In this document: piece by piece, positions 1 to 9,434 of the stretch | How positions within the stretch are numbered: position 1 is the stretch's first letter | How the letters are laid out: every line of letters begins with the position of its first letter | From: Treponema phagedenis | GTDB taxonomy: Bacteria > Spirochaetota > Spirochaetia > Treponematales > Treponemataceae | Assembly (NCBI RefSeq): GCF_008153345.1 | Contig: NZ_CP042818.1 | Location: forward strand, 930,001-994,000 | DNA: 64,000 nucleotides | Reading direction: 5' to 3' | The notes under the pieces: model-generated | What the model saw: the letters and a program-made list of their open reading frames with translations, nothing else | What the model was told of the DNA's origin: nothing | The model's database searches: none | Program-made: the position numbers and the translations under genes

Positions 1-74
1 AGAGCGCTTACGGTATATTTTATGTACATAAACTAACGTAATAATAGCAAACATAAAAAAAACATAAAAAACAC

Positions 75-102
75 TTGACATTTTAATTCCACGATGTATA
101 CT
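75..102 (+). promoter_or_regulatory. Sigma-70 promoter of small lipoprotein gene
   Basis: A perfect -35 TTGACA (75-80) and a -10 TATACT (97-102) are separated by 16 bases. A short inverted repeat AAGCAT/ATGCTT (124-139) lies in the predicted leader just before the ribosome binding site. Confidence 0.75.
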
Positions 103-154
103 GATGCTATCTTAACTATAACAAAGCATACGAATGCTTAGAAGGAGTGTGTCT

Positions 155-580
155 ATGAAGAAGACAAATTTTTTGGTATCGGCAGCATTGCTGATGGTAA
201 TTGGTTTAACCTTTGTTGGTTGCGGAAGCAACATTGACGCAGGCTTAAGAAAGCATGAAATGTGGCAGGCGCAGCATAATCATAATTTAGAAGCTGAGCA
301 AACGCTGAACGGCATCATTGATGGGATCTTAGCTAAGTTAGAGGCTGGTGAGAATGTAGTTTCCAAAGCGGCTATTGATGCAAAAGTTCAAAAGGCGAAT
401 GAGGCGCTTAAACGTAAGGAAGGTGGCTTCTATACTAAAGTTAAAGCAGCTGTAATTAGCTATAAAGGCGACGAGATTAAAAAAAGTGATTATTGGCATG
501 CTGTAAAGGGTGAAGTAATAATGGATGAAGATGCGCATGCAAGAATTGCGAAATTATTCAGCTTGAAAATAGGCAAATAA
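155..580 (+). CDS. Small lipoprotein, unknown function
   Basis: A 141-residue protein starting MKKTNF with a hydrophobic signal and a lipobox ending V-G-C near residue 23, so it is predicted to be lipidated and membrane-anchored. The mature part is charged and mostly helical, with no motif I recognise. The start at 155 is preferred over an in-frame ATG at 134 because GAAGGAG (141-147) sits 7 bases before 155 and the upstream ATG would add residues before the signal peptide. It is a single-gene transcript with its own promoter and terminator. Confidence 0.8.
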   Translation: MKKTNFLVSAALLMVIGLTFVGCGSNIDAGLRKHEMWQAQHNHNLEAEQTLNGIIDGILAKLEAGENVVSKAAIDAKVQKANEALKRKEGGFYTKVKAAVISYKGDEIKKSDYWHAVKGEVIMDEDAHARIAKLFSLKIGK

Positions 581-623
581 GCTGCTGGTTGCAGTCTAAA
601 AATCAAATAAATTTATTTGGAAA

Positions 624-659
624 AACACAGCGGGTTTGTAAAAACCGCTGTGTTTTTTT
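624..659 (+). terminator. Intrinsic terminator of lipoprotein gene
   Basis: AACACAGCGG (624-633) pairs with CCGCTGTGTT (645-654) and a T run follows. Confidence 0.85.
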
Positions 660-1040
660 ATATCCGTGGCAAAATTGTTTTTTACGTTGGAAGGTTTACC
701 TTCTTTGTTTTGCCCGCAAGTTAAAAAACACCGCGTAAGGTGCGGCAGTTTTAAAATCGTTTAAAATCAGTACGGGCGAAGTTTTCCTTCGCCTAAAAGC
801 GGGGTTCAAGGGGTAGCTACCCCTTGTTCATGCGTGCCCTGACAAACGCAACCGCTTACTTGACAAAAGAGTCGATTTGCCGCATAATTACCACATTCTT
901 TATCCTGTGAAGCTTTTTGGAAAGCGCGGCTTGTTTTTTAAAAGGCTTTTAACAGTTTTTGCATAAGCGTTCCCGTAAATTGTGCAAAAACGGGGTAGGG
1001 GTATCAAGCTTATTTTAAGCAAATAAAACTACATGTATAT
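660..1040. other. Gap before rpsD with two palindromes
   Basis: No gene seen. It holds a hairpin GGCGAAG/CTTCGCC (775-793) and a perfect 20-base palindrome CAAGGGGTAGCTACCCCTTG (807-826). A promoter for rpsD is not obvious. Confidence 0.5.
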
Positions 1041-1050
1041 GAGGTATACG

Positions 1051-1665
1051 ATGGCAGTAAAACAGCCTAAGGGTAAAATTGTACGAAGACTTGGCGTGAA
1101 TATTTTCGGGAATCCGAAATACAGTAAGCTTTTAGACAAGAAGCCGAACGGTCCCGGAAAGGTGCGCGGGGCAAAATCACGCGGTAAGATGTCCGTTTAC
1201 GGGGAACAGTTAAAAGAAAAGCAGAAATTCCGCTTTGCCTATGGAATGTCGGAGCGGCAATTCAGAAATTTGTTTGCCAAGGCGCAGCAAATGAAGGGCG
1301 TAACCGGCGACAACATGCTTTCTCTTATGGAGCAGCGGCTTGATAATACTATCTACAGAATGGGTTTTGCAATAAGCCGTGCACAAGCTCGCCAGATGGT
1401 TTCTCATGCGTATTTCTTAATTAACGGAAAACCTGCAAATATTCCTTCAATGCGAATAAAAGCAAATGATGTAATAACATCAAAGGACAAAAAGGGAATC
1501 CAAAATCTTATTCGCCATAACTTAAGTCTTTCTCACGGATCACGGGGAAGCTGGCTTGCGGTTGACGAAGAAAATCTTTCGGCTACCGTTTCAATTCTTC
1601 CCTCGGCAACGGATATTCAGCCGGTAGGCAATATCCAGTACGTTGTTGAATACTATTCGCGATAA
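1051..1665 (+). CDS. rpsD: 30S ribosomal protein S4
   Basis: A 204-residue S4 protein. The small subunit protein binds 16S rRNA early in assembly. The body carries the S4 RNA-binding fold, including the stretch MEQRLDNTIYRMGFAISRAQ around residues 94-113 and the INGKPANIPSMRIK segment after it. The start at 1051 is chosen because the protein reads MAVKQPKGK and GAGG (1041-1044) lies 6 bases before it; an ATG at 1033 would precede the ribosome binding site. It stands alone here rather than in a ribosomal operon and converges with oppF. Confidence 0.97.
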   Translation: MAVKQPKGKIVRRLGVNIFGNPKYSKLLDKKPNGPGKVRGAKSRGKMSVYGEQLKEKQKFRFAYGMSERQFRNLFAKAQQMKGVTGDNMLSLMEQRLDNTIYRMGFAISRAQARQMVSHAYFLINGKPANIPSMRIKANDVITSKDKKGIQNLIRHNLSLSHGSRGSWLAVDEENLSATVSILPSATDIQPVGNIQYVVEYYSR

Positions 1666-1681
1666 TTCGTACTGTATAAAA

Positions 1682-1713
1682 AAAGACCGATGCAACGCAT
1701 CGGTCTTTTTTTA
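1682..1713. terminator. Bidirectional terminator between rpsD and opp operon
   Basis: AAAGACCGATGC (1682-1693) and GCATCGGTCTTT (1697-1708) form a 12-bp stem with a 3-base loop, flanked by an A run and a T run. It can end both convergent transcripts. Confidence 0.9.
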
Positions 1714-1732
1714 TCTCTCCGTAAAAAATAAT

Positions 1733-2767
1733 TTAACTTTGTAATTCCTTTGCACGAATGCAGGCGTGATAATGCCCGTTGCCTATGTCGACAAATTCCG
1801 GTTCGGGACCCGCCTTACACGCATCAATTGCATAGGGGCAGCGGGTGTGAAAGCGGCAGCCGGGCGGGATATCCGCTGGCGAAGGAATTTCTCCGGAAAT
1901 AGGGAGCGTCTTAATCTGACTTAACCGATCGGGGTCAGGTTCGGGAACCGCCGCAATTAAGGCCTTTGTGTACGGGTGCTGCGGATTTTCAATAACATCG
2001 TTTGCCTCGCCCAGTTCAATAATTTTGCCTAAATACATGACGGCAATTCTGTCGGTAAAATAACAGGCGGTTGAAAGGTCGTGCGTTATATACAAATAGG
2101 TCAGTCCCAAAGAACGCTGTACATCTTTCATCATATGCAGAATTTCCGCGCGGGTGGAAAGGTCAATCATGGAAACAGGCTCATCGGCAACAATGAGTTC
2201 GGGGTTAAGGATCAGCGTTCTTGCCGTTGCAATACGCTGACGCTGCCCTCCTGAAAGCATGTGCGGATACCGATACATAAATTCTTCCGGAGGATTCAGT
2301 TTTACCTCTTTTAAAGCCTGAATGATTTTTTCTTCCGTTTCTTGATGGTTCCCGCGAAGTTTATGAATAATAAGCGGCTCTTCCAAAACATCTTTTACCT
2401 TAAATCGGGGGTTCATTGACGCATAGGGATCCTGAAAAATCATTTGAACCTGCCTGCGATACAGTTCTGTTCTGTTTTTATCGGTGTTTGTAACATTTTC
2501 ACCGTTAAAGAAAATATCCCCCTCAGTTACCGAATGGAGCTTCATAACAATTTTTCCGATTGTTGTTTTGCCTGAGCCGGACTCTCCGATAAGTCCGAAT
2601 ATTTCCCCGCGCCGCAACTGTAAGCTTATATTGTCAACCGCTTTGACCGGATTACTTGCTTTTCCTCTGAGGGCTTGGGTAAACCCCTGATGAGGCGCAA
2701 AGTATTTTTTAACATTTTTCAGCTCAAGGATGATATCATTCGGATCAATTTTTTTCTCAGCACTCAT
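1733..2767 (-). CDS. oppF: Oligopeptide ABC transporter ATPase, OppF type
   Basis: A 344-residue ATP-binding subunit that would power peptide import with OppD. Walker A GESGSGKTT lies around residue 62, the signature LSGGQRQRIA around 165, and the Walker B region ELIVADEPVS follows. The C-terminus has the oligopeptide/dipeptide extension with CRFHTRCPYAIDAC. The start is at 2767: GGAGG lies about 8 bases before it, whereas the ATG at 2785 precedes that site. Its ATG overlaps the oppD stop (ATGA), so translation is probably coupled. Substrate (oligo- or dipeptide) is inferred from family only. Confidence 0.92.
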   Translation of the reverse strand: MSAEKKIDPNDIILELKNVKKYFAPHQGFTQALRGKASNPVKAVDNISLQLRRGEIFGLIGESGSGKTTIGKIVMKLHSVTEGDIFFNGENVTNTDKNRTELYRRQVQMIFQDPYASMNPRFKVKDVLEEPLIIHKLRGNHQETEEKIIQALKEVKLNPPEEFMYRYPHMLSGGQRQRIATARTLILNPELIVADEPVSMIDLSTRAEILHMMKDVQRSLGLTYLYITHDLSTACYFTDRIAVMYLGKIIELGEANDVIENPQHPYTKALIAAVPEPDPDRLSQIKTLPISGEIPSPADIPPGCRFHTRCPYAIDACKAGPEPEFVDIGNGHYHACIRAKELQS

Positions 2768-3750
2768 TTTATACACCTCCAACATGCAACGTGATGACTG
2801 GGCTCAATTTCAATGAGCGGCGGTTCTTCTTCTTTACACTTGTCCATCACGCAATGACAGCGCGGATGGAATCTGCAGCCGGTAGGCGGACTGATAAGAT
2901 CCGGCGGCGTTCCGGGAATATATGAAAGTTCATCTGTTTTTTTATGCAGCAAGGGGGTTGCCTGCAAAAGTTTTTGCGTATACGGATGCATCGGGCCTTG
3001 CGCACCGTAAATTTGCGCATTGGTGCCGAGCTCCGCTATTTTACCCGCATACATAACGCAGATTCTGTCGGATATTTCAGCTTCAAGCGCAAGGTCGTGC
3101 GTTATAAAAATAAAGGATAAGTTAAACTGTTGTTTTAATGTTTTTAAAAGATTCATAATTTGAGCCTGCATAATAACATCCAAGGCGGTGGTAGGCTCAT
3201 CAAGTATAACAACCTTTGGCTGCAAAAAGAGTCCCGATGCAATAACAACACGCTGCTTCATCCCGCCCGATAATTCATGCGGGTATCGGTTTAAAACTTC
3301 AGGCGATAAGCCGACATGCGTCAAATACTGTTCCATGAGTTCTAAGGCTTGTTTTTCGTCCATCGGTTTGTGTTCTCGCAGGGTCTCAAGCATTTGCTTT
3401 TTGATGGTGTACACCGGTGTCAGACTATTCATCGCTCCTTGGAATACCATGGCAATTTGTTCCCAGCGTACATTCTTTCGTGTTTCTTTGTCGGAAAGTT
3501 CTACAATATTTCTGCCGCCGATAATAATTTCAGAACCCGGCTCTATTCTTCCGGGAGGTGTGGGCATGTTTAACAGGGCAGTGCCGGTAGTGGTTTTTCC
3601 ACAGCCTGATTCTCCTACCAGCCCAAGCGTTTCGCCCTCGTGTAAATCAAAGGAAATATTATCAAGAGCTTTTACCACACCCTTTGAAGTGTAGTAATAC
3701 AAGCGTAAATTCTTAACTTTGAGTATAGGTTCCCGTTCGGTTTTTTCCAT
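2764..3750 (-). CDS. oppD: Oligopeptide ABC transporter ATPase, OppD type
   Basis: A 328-residue ATPase. Walker A GESGCGKTT is near residue 45, the signature LSGGMKQR near 160, and the Walker B region VVILDEPTTALD follows. It has the same C-terminal oligopeptide extension with a cysteine cluster (CRFHPRCHCVMDKC) as its partner. The start at 3750 has AGGGAG upstream. It follows oppC with a 12-base gap and overlaps oppF by 4 bases, fitting one polycistron. Confidence 0.92.
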   Translation of the reverse strand: MEKTEREPILKVKNLRLYYYTSKGVVKALDNISFDLHEGETLGLVGESGCGKTTTGTALLNMPTPPGRIEPGSEIIIGGRNIVELSDKETRKNVRWEQIAMVFQGAMNSLTPVYTIKKQMLETLREHKPMDEKQALELMEQYLTHVGLSPEVLNRYPHELSGGMKQRVVIASGLFLQPKVVILDEPTTALDVIMQAQIMNLLKTLKQQFNLSFIFITHDLALEAEISDRICVMYAGKIAELGTNAQIYGAQGPMHPYTQKLLQATPLLHKKTDELSYIPGTPPDLISPPTGCRFHPRCHCVMDKCKEEEPPLIEIEPSHHVACWRCIK

Positions 3751-3762
3751 AAGATAACTCCC

Positions 3763-5163
3763 TTAGCGTGTTCGTAATTTTGGATGCAAGATTTTATCCA
3801 TTGCGAAGCCTAAGAACGCAAAGGTCATTCCCATAAGCGCAATGAATAGTCCCGGAGGAATAATCCACCACCAAAGGCCGTTTAAGGTTGCGCCCGAAAC
3901 TTGTGCATCGTGTAATATCTGTCCCCAGGTAACAATTGTCGGGTCTCCTAATCCAAGCAAGGAAAGAGAGGCTTCAAAAACAATTGTGCCCGGTACATTC
4001 AACGCCATACTCGCAAAGGAGTAGGGTAACAAAAGCGGCATCATGTGTTTAAAAATAATTCTCCATTTACCGCTGCCGAGCGCTTTAGCCGCCTCAATAT
4101 AGGTTTCTTCTTTTATTTGTAATGCCATTGAGCGCACTGTTTTTACCGGCCCGACCCAACTGAAAATAATCAAGGCAAGCACAATAACCCAGATGCTCGG
4201 TTTAAATGCGGCGGAAACAACAATTAACACCGGCAATATCGGAATCGAAACAAAGATTTCAAAAATAAAGGAGAGCATTGTGTCGACAAACCCTCCGAAA
4301 TACGCACTAACAATGCCGTACAGTACTCCGATAAGTACCGATATCATGCTGGTAATAATTCCGATAAAAAGTGCCCATTTAAGACCTGCAATAATCCCTG
4401 AAAAAACATCCCGTTTTTGAATATCCGTACCGAGCACACCCGATACTTTTCCGGCAATAATGATTTTCGGATTCGTAAAACCGTTGTCCGCATTTGCGGC
4501 AATGCTTTCCGGTATTGATACTTTAAAGGTATAAACACCTTTTAAGGCTTCTTTTTTGCGCAGCATATCCCGTTCCGCTTTTGAAAACAGTATTTCTGTG
4601 GGACGGGCGTTTCCCGAGGCAGAGCTTGCACCGTGACTTTGGGCAAACTGGCGGGTTGCAGATCGTCCGTCAGCCTGTGTGGAAAAACGGATTGATTCAT
4701 GTACCGCATTTTGTTTTTGAAACTGTCCGAGGTGCAGCTCCTCTCCGTCCGGTCTTATAACCTCTATATTGAAAAAGACCTTCTTGTTGCCCTGCACTCG
4801 GAATATAATATCAGCCGGTGCAAGGTCTGCGGTATAATTATATTCAAAATTATAAGTTTTAACCGCTCCGTAATGCGGATTGATTTCGTCTTTTTCAGAA
4901 AAATCGGTAATTTCCATTGTTTTTGCTGATTTTTTTGAAGAAAACCAATTTGTCCATGCGGGAGCCGCACCGGCGGGGTTGTCCTGCCAATAATCAATAC
5001 TGCGCCATTTGGTATTTGCCTCTCGATAGGGAAGGAAAAAAGGCTCAAAGATAACTACCAGCAGCGAAAACAAAAGTATTCCAAGTCCGATAAGACCTGT
5101 TTTTTCTTTTTTAAAATCATTCCAGAATTCTTTTAATTTCCATGTAAAATCATTTAGCGTCAT
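3763..5163 (-). CDS. oppC: Oligopeptide ABC permease, OppC type, with large extracytoplasmic insert
   Basis: A 466-residue inner-membrane permease; OppC proteins are usually about 300. The first membrane segment is near residues 22-42. About 200 polar residues follow, including a Ser/Gly/Ala/Arg-rich part near 170-190, before the family-typical LGTDIQKRDVFSG and five membrane segments. The coupling loop EAAKALGSGKWRIIFKHMMP contacts the ATPases. The insert lies between the first and second membrane segments and so should face the periplasm. ATG overlaps the oppB stop by 4 bases. Confidence 0.9.
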   Translation of the reverse strand: MTLNDFTWKLKEFWNDFKKEKTGLIGLGILLFSLLVVIFEPFFLPYREANTKWRSIDYWQDNPAGAAPAWTNWFSSKKSAKTMEITDFSEKDEINPHYGAVKTYNFEYNYTADLAPADIIFRVQGNKKVFFNIEVIRPDGEELHLGQFQKQNAVHESIRFSTQADGRSATRQFAQSHGASSASGNARPTEILFSKAERDMLRKKEALKGVYTFKVSIPESIAANADNGFTNPKIIIAGKVSGVLGTDIQKRDVFSGIIAGLKWALFIGIITSMISVLIGVLYGIVSAYFGGFVDTMLSFIFEIFVSIPILPVLIVVSAAFKPSIWVIVLALIIFSWVGPVKTVRSMALQIKEETYIEAAKALGSGKWRIIFKHMMPLLLPYSFASMALNVPGTIVFEASLSLLGLGDPTIVTWGQILHDAQVSGATLNGLWWWIIPPGLFIALMGMTFAFLGFAMDKILHPKLRTR

Positions 5164-6200
5164 GCTTTTCCGCCTACCTTAATACGAGGATCCAAAAAAC
5201 CGTAAATTAAATCAAGAATAACCAAACCTGCCTGATACACGCCCGTTGTGATTGCAAGGTTTCCCATCAAAACGGGAATATCGTTTTGTTGCACGGCAAT
5301 CCAATAAAGGTTTCCAAGTCCCGGCCATGAGAAAATACCTTCAAAAATAATAGCCCCCGAAATAGAGGCGAGCAGGGAAAGCAACACCATGGTAACAAGT
5401 GGCGGGGCCGCAGAGCGCAAGGTATGTCCGTACAAAACTTTTTTCTCGGGGATTCCGCGCGCACGGGCGCTCATAATAAAGTCTTCCTGTAAGGTACCGA
5501 GCACAAGGTTTCTAATCATAAATGAAGTACCCCAAAATCCGAGCAGAACAAGGGTCATAATCGGAAGAATCATATGCCAGATTCTGTCTAAAACAAAGAA
5601 AATTCCCGTGGGAGTCGGTACGGAATTGACTCCGCCTGAAGGAAATAAGCGTAAGATATAGACAAAAAACAGTATTAAAATCATGCCGAACCACCATGAG
5701 GGCATGCCGTAAATAATCATGGTCATTAAACTGGTAGTTTTATCCAGTTTGCCGCCCGGTTTTTGCGCTTTTTTTAAACCGAGCCAAAATCCTAAAAAGA
5801 TTTGCAAAATAATCGCAGTGGTAAACAGAAGCATAGTGCGTGGCAATGCTTCCATTACGATAGTAAAAACATCCTGACTTCCTTTTGCCGATCGAATAAT
5901 AGTTGATTTGCCGAATCTGAATGTTAAAATATTGATTGCATTAAAAACAACTCGTTCCGCAAGCGGTTTGTCAAGCTTATACAATTGGATTAAGTCTTTC
6001 TCTCGTAACTTGCGCCAATGAAACATTTGTTCAGCAGTCATGTTTCGTAGTGACTGACTTTCCATTTTGATTTGTTCGCTGATTAATGCGCGCTGGGTAC
6101 GTTCGGTTATTTGGTTAAATAAGAAAGAAAAAACAAAAATGAGCAGGGCATACATGAGCAAGCCGCGCAGTATACGTTTAATCGCATACTTTTTATACAT
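5160..6200 (-). CDS. oppB: Oligopeptide ABC permease, OppB type
   Basis: A 346-residue inner-membrane permease with an N-terminal membrane segment (about residues 10-30), a roughly 80-residue charged loop, then five further segments. The coupling loop reads SARARGIPEKKVLYGHTLRSA. GGAGG lies upstream of the start at 6200. It pairs with OppC to form the channel. A stable hairpin separates it from oppA, so oppBCDF may be expressed less than oppA. Confidence 0.92.
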   Translation of the reverse strand: MYKKYAIKRILRGLLMYALLIFVFSFLFNQITERTQRALISEQIKMESQSLRNMTAEQMFHWRKLREKDLIQLYKLDKPLAERVVFNAINILTFRFGKSTIIRSAKGSQDVFTIVMEALPRTMLLFTTAIILQIFLGFWLGLKKAQKPGGKLDKTTSLMTMIIYGMPSWWFGMILILFFVYILRLFPSGGVNSVPTPTGIFFVLDRIWHMILPIMTLVLLGFWGTSFMIRNLVLGTLQEDFIMSARARGIPEKKVLYGHTLRSAAPPLVTMVLLSLLASISGAIIFEGIFSWPGLGNLYWIAVQQNDIPVLMGNLAITTGVYQAGLVILDLIYGFLDPRIKVGGKA

Positions 6201-6262
6201 ACTGAACCAGCCTCCAAGAAATGCGTAAACAGAAGTTGCCGGATAAACACCTTATATTTACG

Positions 6263-6301
6263 AAAAAAATACAAGATAGAGCTGCAAACGCAGCTCTATC
6301 T
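6263..6301 (-). terminator. Hairpin between oppA and oppB (partial terminator or mRNA stabiliser)
   Basis: AGATAGAGCTGC (6274-6285) and GCAGCTCTATCT (6290-6301) give a 12-bp stem with a 4-base loop. Read on the minus strand it is followed, after 5 bases, by seven T. This arrangement commonly lets the binding protein be made in excess over the membrane parts; here that is inference. Confidence 0.7.
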
Positions 6302-6350
6302 ATTTTTGTTTTAACTATTTAAAAATAAAAGCAGTGACCATTTATAAAAA

Positions 6351-8933
6351 TTATAAAAGGTTTAATTTTACCGATGTAACCGATGGAGCATCTTTATCTT
6401 TCTCGATGAAAGAGATAACTACCACGGTATAATCTATTCCTTTTTGAAGTTTTGCCATGTCGGCTGCGGGAATAGCCGCAACAAACTTGCCGTCACTTTT
6501 CTTGGAAGCAGGATAAACATTTTCTGTGCCGTCTGTTTGCTGCAAGTGAATTTCCACTGTGCCGCCTGAAAGCGGTTTGTAATCAATTTCAGGATATACG
6601 AATTCCGAAACGTTAATTTCAAATTCCGCGTCTTTATCAGCACTCGGGGCAGATGGCAGTTTTACATGCTCGATTGCCGTTGCTTTTTGCGAAAACTGTG
6701 CCGGCCAGTAGCGGCTGTCATAAGGATAGTCCCTAAACGCATCGGCAATAACCGAGTTTGTGGTTGTGTCAATTTTGGTAAGCATTATCGGACCGTTTGA
6801 AATATAGGCATGACCGTATTTTTCGATAAAGGCGATGCTTGCCTTATATCGCTCAAGGGCTTCTTCTTCAGTTATTAAACCTTTAAGAGAAACGGGGATA
6901 TGTTTTTGCTCTACAAATTCGGCAAGCTTTGCTTTAATGTCGGCAACATGTGCGGGAGTTAATATATCAACCTCTGTTCCGGTGTCTTTTGCAAAAGAGT
7001 AGGCGGTACCGCTTGCCGATCCGTGCACCACCATTTCCGCAAGTGCTTCATAAATTTCCCAAGGGCAAACAATTCTCCTTCCGGGAGCTCCCGCTTGTAC
7101 CCCTACAGCGCCAACGTTTGAAACAGTTCTGTTCATATCGGGGGCAAAAAAGTAATTAACATACGAAACGATAGAACCGTCATCACTAAAGACCACTCCC
7201 TTGATGTTTTTCAAGGCGTCCAGGGTACTTTCCGAAAGAGCGGAGTCATAGTATTTATCATCATCGCCGTCTTTTATTGCCCATTCACGCGAAAACGCAT
7301 GTGCATAGCGGGCATCGATATTGGTAACCGGCAGTCCGGTATGCCAGCGATATCCGTCATAAAGTTTTCCCGATGCTGCTACCGAAACGGTAAAGCCGCT
7401 GCCTACTTTTTTCCATTCTTTTGTTTTTGTATCGTATAATACCGCATCGGCAGGAACCTCAACATCACCACCCATAGAACCGTCGGGTAAGAGTTTCGGC
7501 GCTACTTTTGCCGAGTCAACATCATAGGTTGAAAGAAGGGGAATATCGATAGCACTGTTCGGTGCTTCATCGGTTTTGGTGTCTGAGCAGGGATTTGCAA
7601 CCATAGTGGAGAATACATCGGCAAAGCCGCCTTTCCCTACCGGATCCCAAGGAGACATAAACAAACCGCCTCGTGATGAATAGCTTACCACGCGTAAAAC
7701 TTTTTGCCCTTTAAAAGCACCGTCGGTGTCGGGTTTTACATCAGCCGAATTGATAGACCAGTTGTTTAATCCGTCGCCAAGTCCGTAGAGCATACGCTTG
7801 TTAAAGCGAGCCTTGTTTGCAACAAAGCTGTCAAGGTTTGAGCAAACGTAGATTCGAACAGCTTCTTCAAGTCCGATTTTTTGAGCCTCAAGGTTGTCGC
7901 GCCAATATTCTTCGGTGGTAAGGAATTGACCGTTCAAGCCTTTTTTACCAAGCTCATCAAGTTTTTTATGAGTGTAATTCCAGTTGCCTTCTTCAGCACC
8001 TCCGGGCATGTATCCGTAGTACGGTGCATACATCTGCGAAAGCGAAATATCCCACCAACGGCGGGTTGCGCCTGCGCCCCAGCCTTCGGTATACAGGGTC
8101 CACGCATAATCGGCGGGATTTCCCTGATATACGGTACCATTAGCCTTTACGCGGTCCCACTCAAGCTGTTCAACGGCAAAGCCCGCTTTTTCAAGCTGAG
8201 CTGCAATATATCTTCCTTCAAGCAGACGTCCGTTCGGGTCATCTACGCGGATAACAAATTTAACTGTAACATCTTTTCCATTGTACTGCCAAAATTTCGG
8301 CCCCTTTACCAGTTTTCCCTTGTTTTGGGGAAGAGCTGCAGCTGCCTGCATTGCCGCATCAATATCGGCAATAGCCTTTGTTTCATCGCCTGTTTCGGTC
8401 ATACCGAGTTTTGCGGGGATAAGATTATACTGATATGTCCCCGGCTGGCCGACTGTCATGGAAGTCATCTGCGGCATGCCTTCGCCTAAAAGGATTTCAT
8501 CAACAATTTTTTTGCGGTCAATAAGCCAGTTCAGCGCATAGCGTACTTCCCGTACCGCAAGAGGATTGAACACTGTCTCTCCGCTTGGAATTTTTACGGT
8601 ATACGGAGCCTTATTCGGAATAGGATTGGTAATCAATGACCATGCTCCTGAAGGTACCCTGTATACATCAAGTTTGTCGCGGTCGGTATCGCTTAAAGCA
8701 CTCATAATCGATGGCGGAACCGCCTGGAAAAACACATCAGAGCGTCCCTCCACTACATCTTTAACCGCAAGCGATTCGTCCATGCTGACAGTAAAAATAA
8801 CCTTATCGACAATGGAACCGTTCCCGCTCTCTTTACCTTCTGTTGCTCCTTCTGATTTTGCACAGGCGGCAAAGCCTATCGCAAATACCGAAAGGGCAAG
8901 CAGCGAAAACCGAATTACCCTAGATTTCTTCAT
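6351..8933 (-). CDS. oppA: Oligopeptide-binding lipoprotein, OppA type, oversized
   Basis: An 860-residue solute-binding protein of the SBP_bac_5 type, against the usual 500-600. The signal peptide ends in a lipobox (IGFAAC), so it should be anchored outside the inner membrane. The N-terminal part resembles the peptide-binding fold (TFNPLAVREVRYALNWLIDR-like stretch near residue 85), and the last 80 residues look like a beta-rich add-on domain. The start is at 8933, with AGGAGG upstream on the minus strand; in-frame codons further up would put about 50 residues before the signal peptide. A possible -10 (TATAAT, minus strand) lies at 8986-8991. Confidence 0.9.
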   Translation of the reverse strand: MKKSRVIRFSLLALSVFAIGFAACAKSEGATEGKESGNGSIVDKVIFTVSMDESLAVKDVVEGRSDVFFQAVPPSIMSALSDTDRDKLDVYRVPSGAWSLITNPIPNKAPYTVKIPSGETVFNPLAVREVRYALNWLIDRKKIVDEILLGEGMPQMTSMTVGQPGTYQYNLIPAKLGMTETGDETKAIADIDAAMQAAAALPQNKGKLVKGPKFWQYNGKDVTVKFVIRVDDPNGRLLEGRYIAAQLEKAGFAVEQLEWDRVKANGTVYQGNPADYAWTLYTEGWGAGATRRWWDISLSQMYAPYYGYMPGGAEEGNWNYTHKKLDELGKKGLNGQFLTTEEYWRDNLEAQKIGLEEAVRIYVCSNLDSFVANKARFNKRMLYGLGDGLNNWSINSADVKPDTDGAFKGQKVLRVVSYSSRGGLFMSPWDPVGKGGFADVFSTMVANPCSDTKTDEAPNSAIDIPLLSTYDVDSAKVAPKLLPDGSMGGDVEVPADAVLYDTKTKEWKKVGSGFTVSVAASGKLYDGYRWHTGLPVTNIDARYAHAFSREWAIKDGDDDKYYDSALSESTLDALKNIKGVVFSDDGSIVSYVNYFFAPDMNRTVSNVGAVGVQAGAPGRRIVCPWEIYEALAEMVVHGSASGTAYSFAKDTGTEVDILTPAHVADIKAKLAEFVEQKHIPVSLKGLITEEEALERYKASIAFIEKYGHAYISNGPIMLTKIDTTTNSVIADAFRDYPYDSRYWPAQFSQKATAIEHVKLPSAPSADKDAEFEINVSEFVYPEIDYKPLSGGTVEIHLQQTDGTENVYPASKKSDGKFVAAIPAADMAKLQKGIDYTVVVISFIEKDKDAPSVTSVKLNLL

Positions 8934-9434
8934 AAATCCTCCTCGCGTGCATAACGCACATTTGTATTGATTTTTGCATAAATAGATTATACAGAATACC
9001 ATGAAAACATAATTTTTTCTTTCTGTCAAGAAAAGGAGTAAAAATATGCATAAATCTTGTATATATTTGTAATATTTATGCAAAAATAAGAAAATTTTAA
9101 AAAGTTTGAGTTTTTTTGAGCAAAAGCATTTTTTGCCTTAGGCAGCAATTGTTTTTCTCATGATTTTAACGAAAATCTATTTGTTTTGTAAAAAGAATTC
9201 TAACTTGCATATAAAAATCTTATTCGGTATACTTGCAGAATATTGCTAAATGTATGCAAGTTTTATTTTTCCTTATTCAAAAAATAAAGAAAAATGAATT
9301 GTGGAATATTTTGCTGTGCATAGCGGCTTTTTTATAGGATGCGCTGCTCATCTTGACCACAAAGAGGCAGCATTGTTTGCAGCGGACAAGTTTTAACGCA
9401 CTCAAAAAAAAGCGCAGTGCTTTCAGATATTGCT
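8934..9434. other. AT-rich gap upstream of oppA
   Basis: No gene seen. It should hold the oppA promoter: TATAAT (minus strand, 8986-8991) is the best -10, without a convincing -35 at normal spacing. The rest up to 9434 shows no clear structure. Confidence 0.4.

Noticed and set aside
7881-8489. A 202-codon plus-strand frame
   Set aside because: It lies wholly inside oppA on the opposite strand and shows no recognisable domain.
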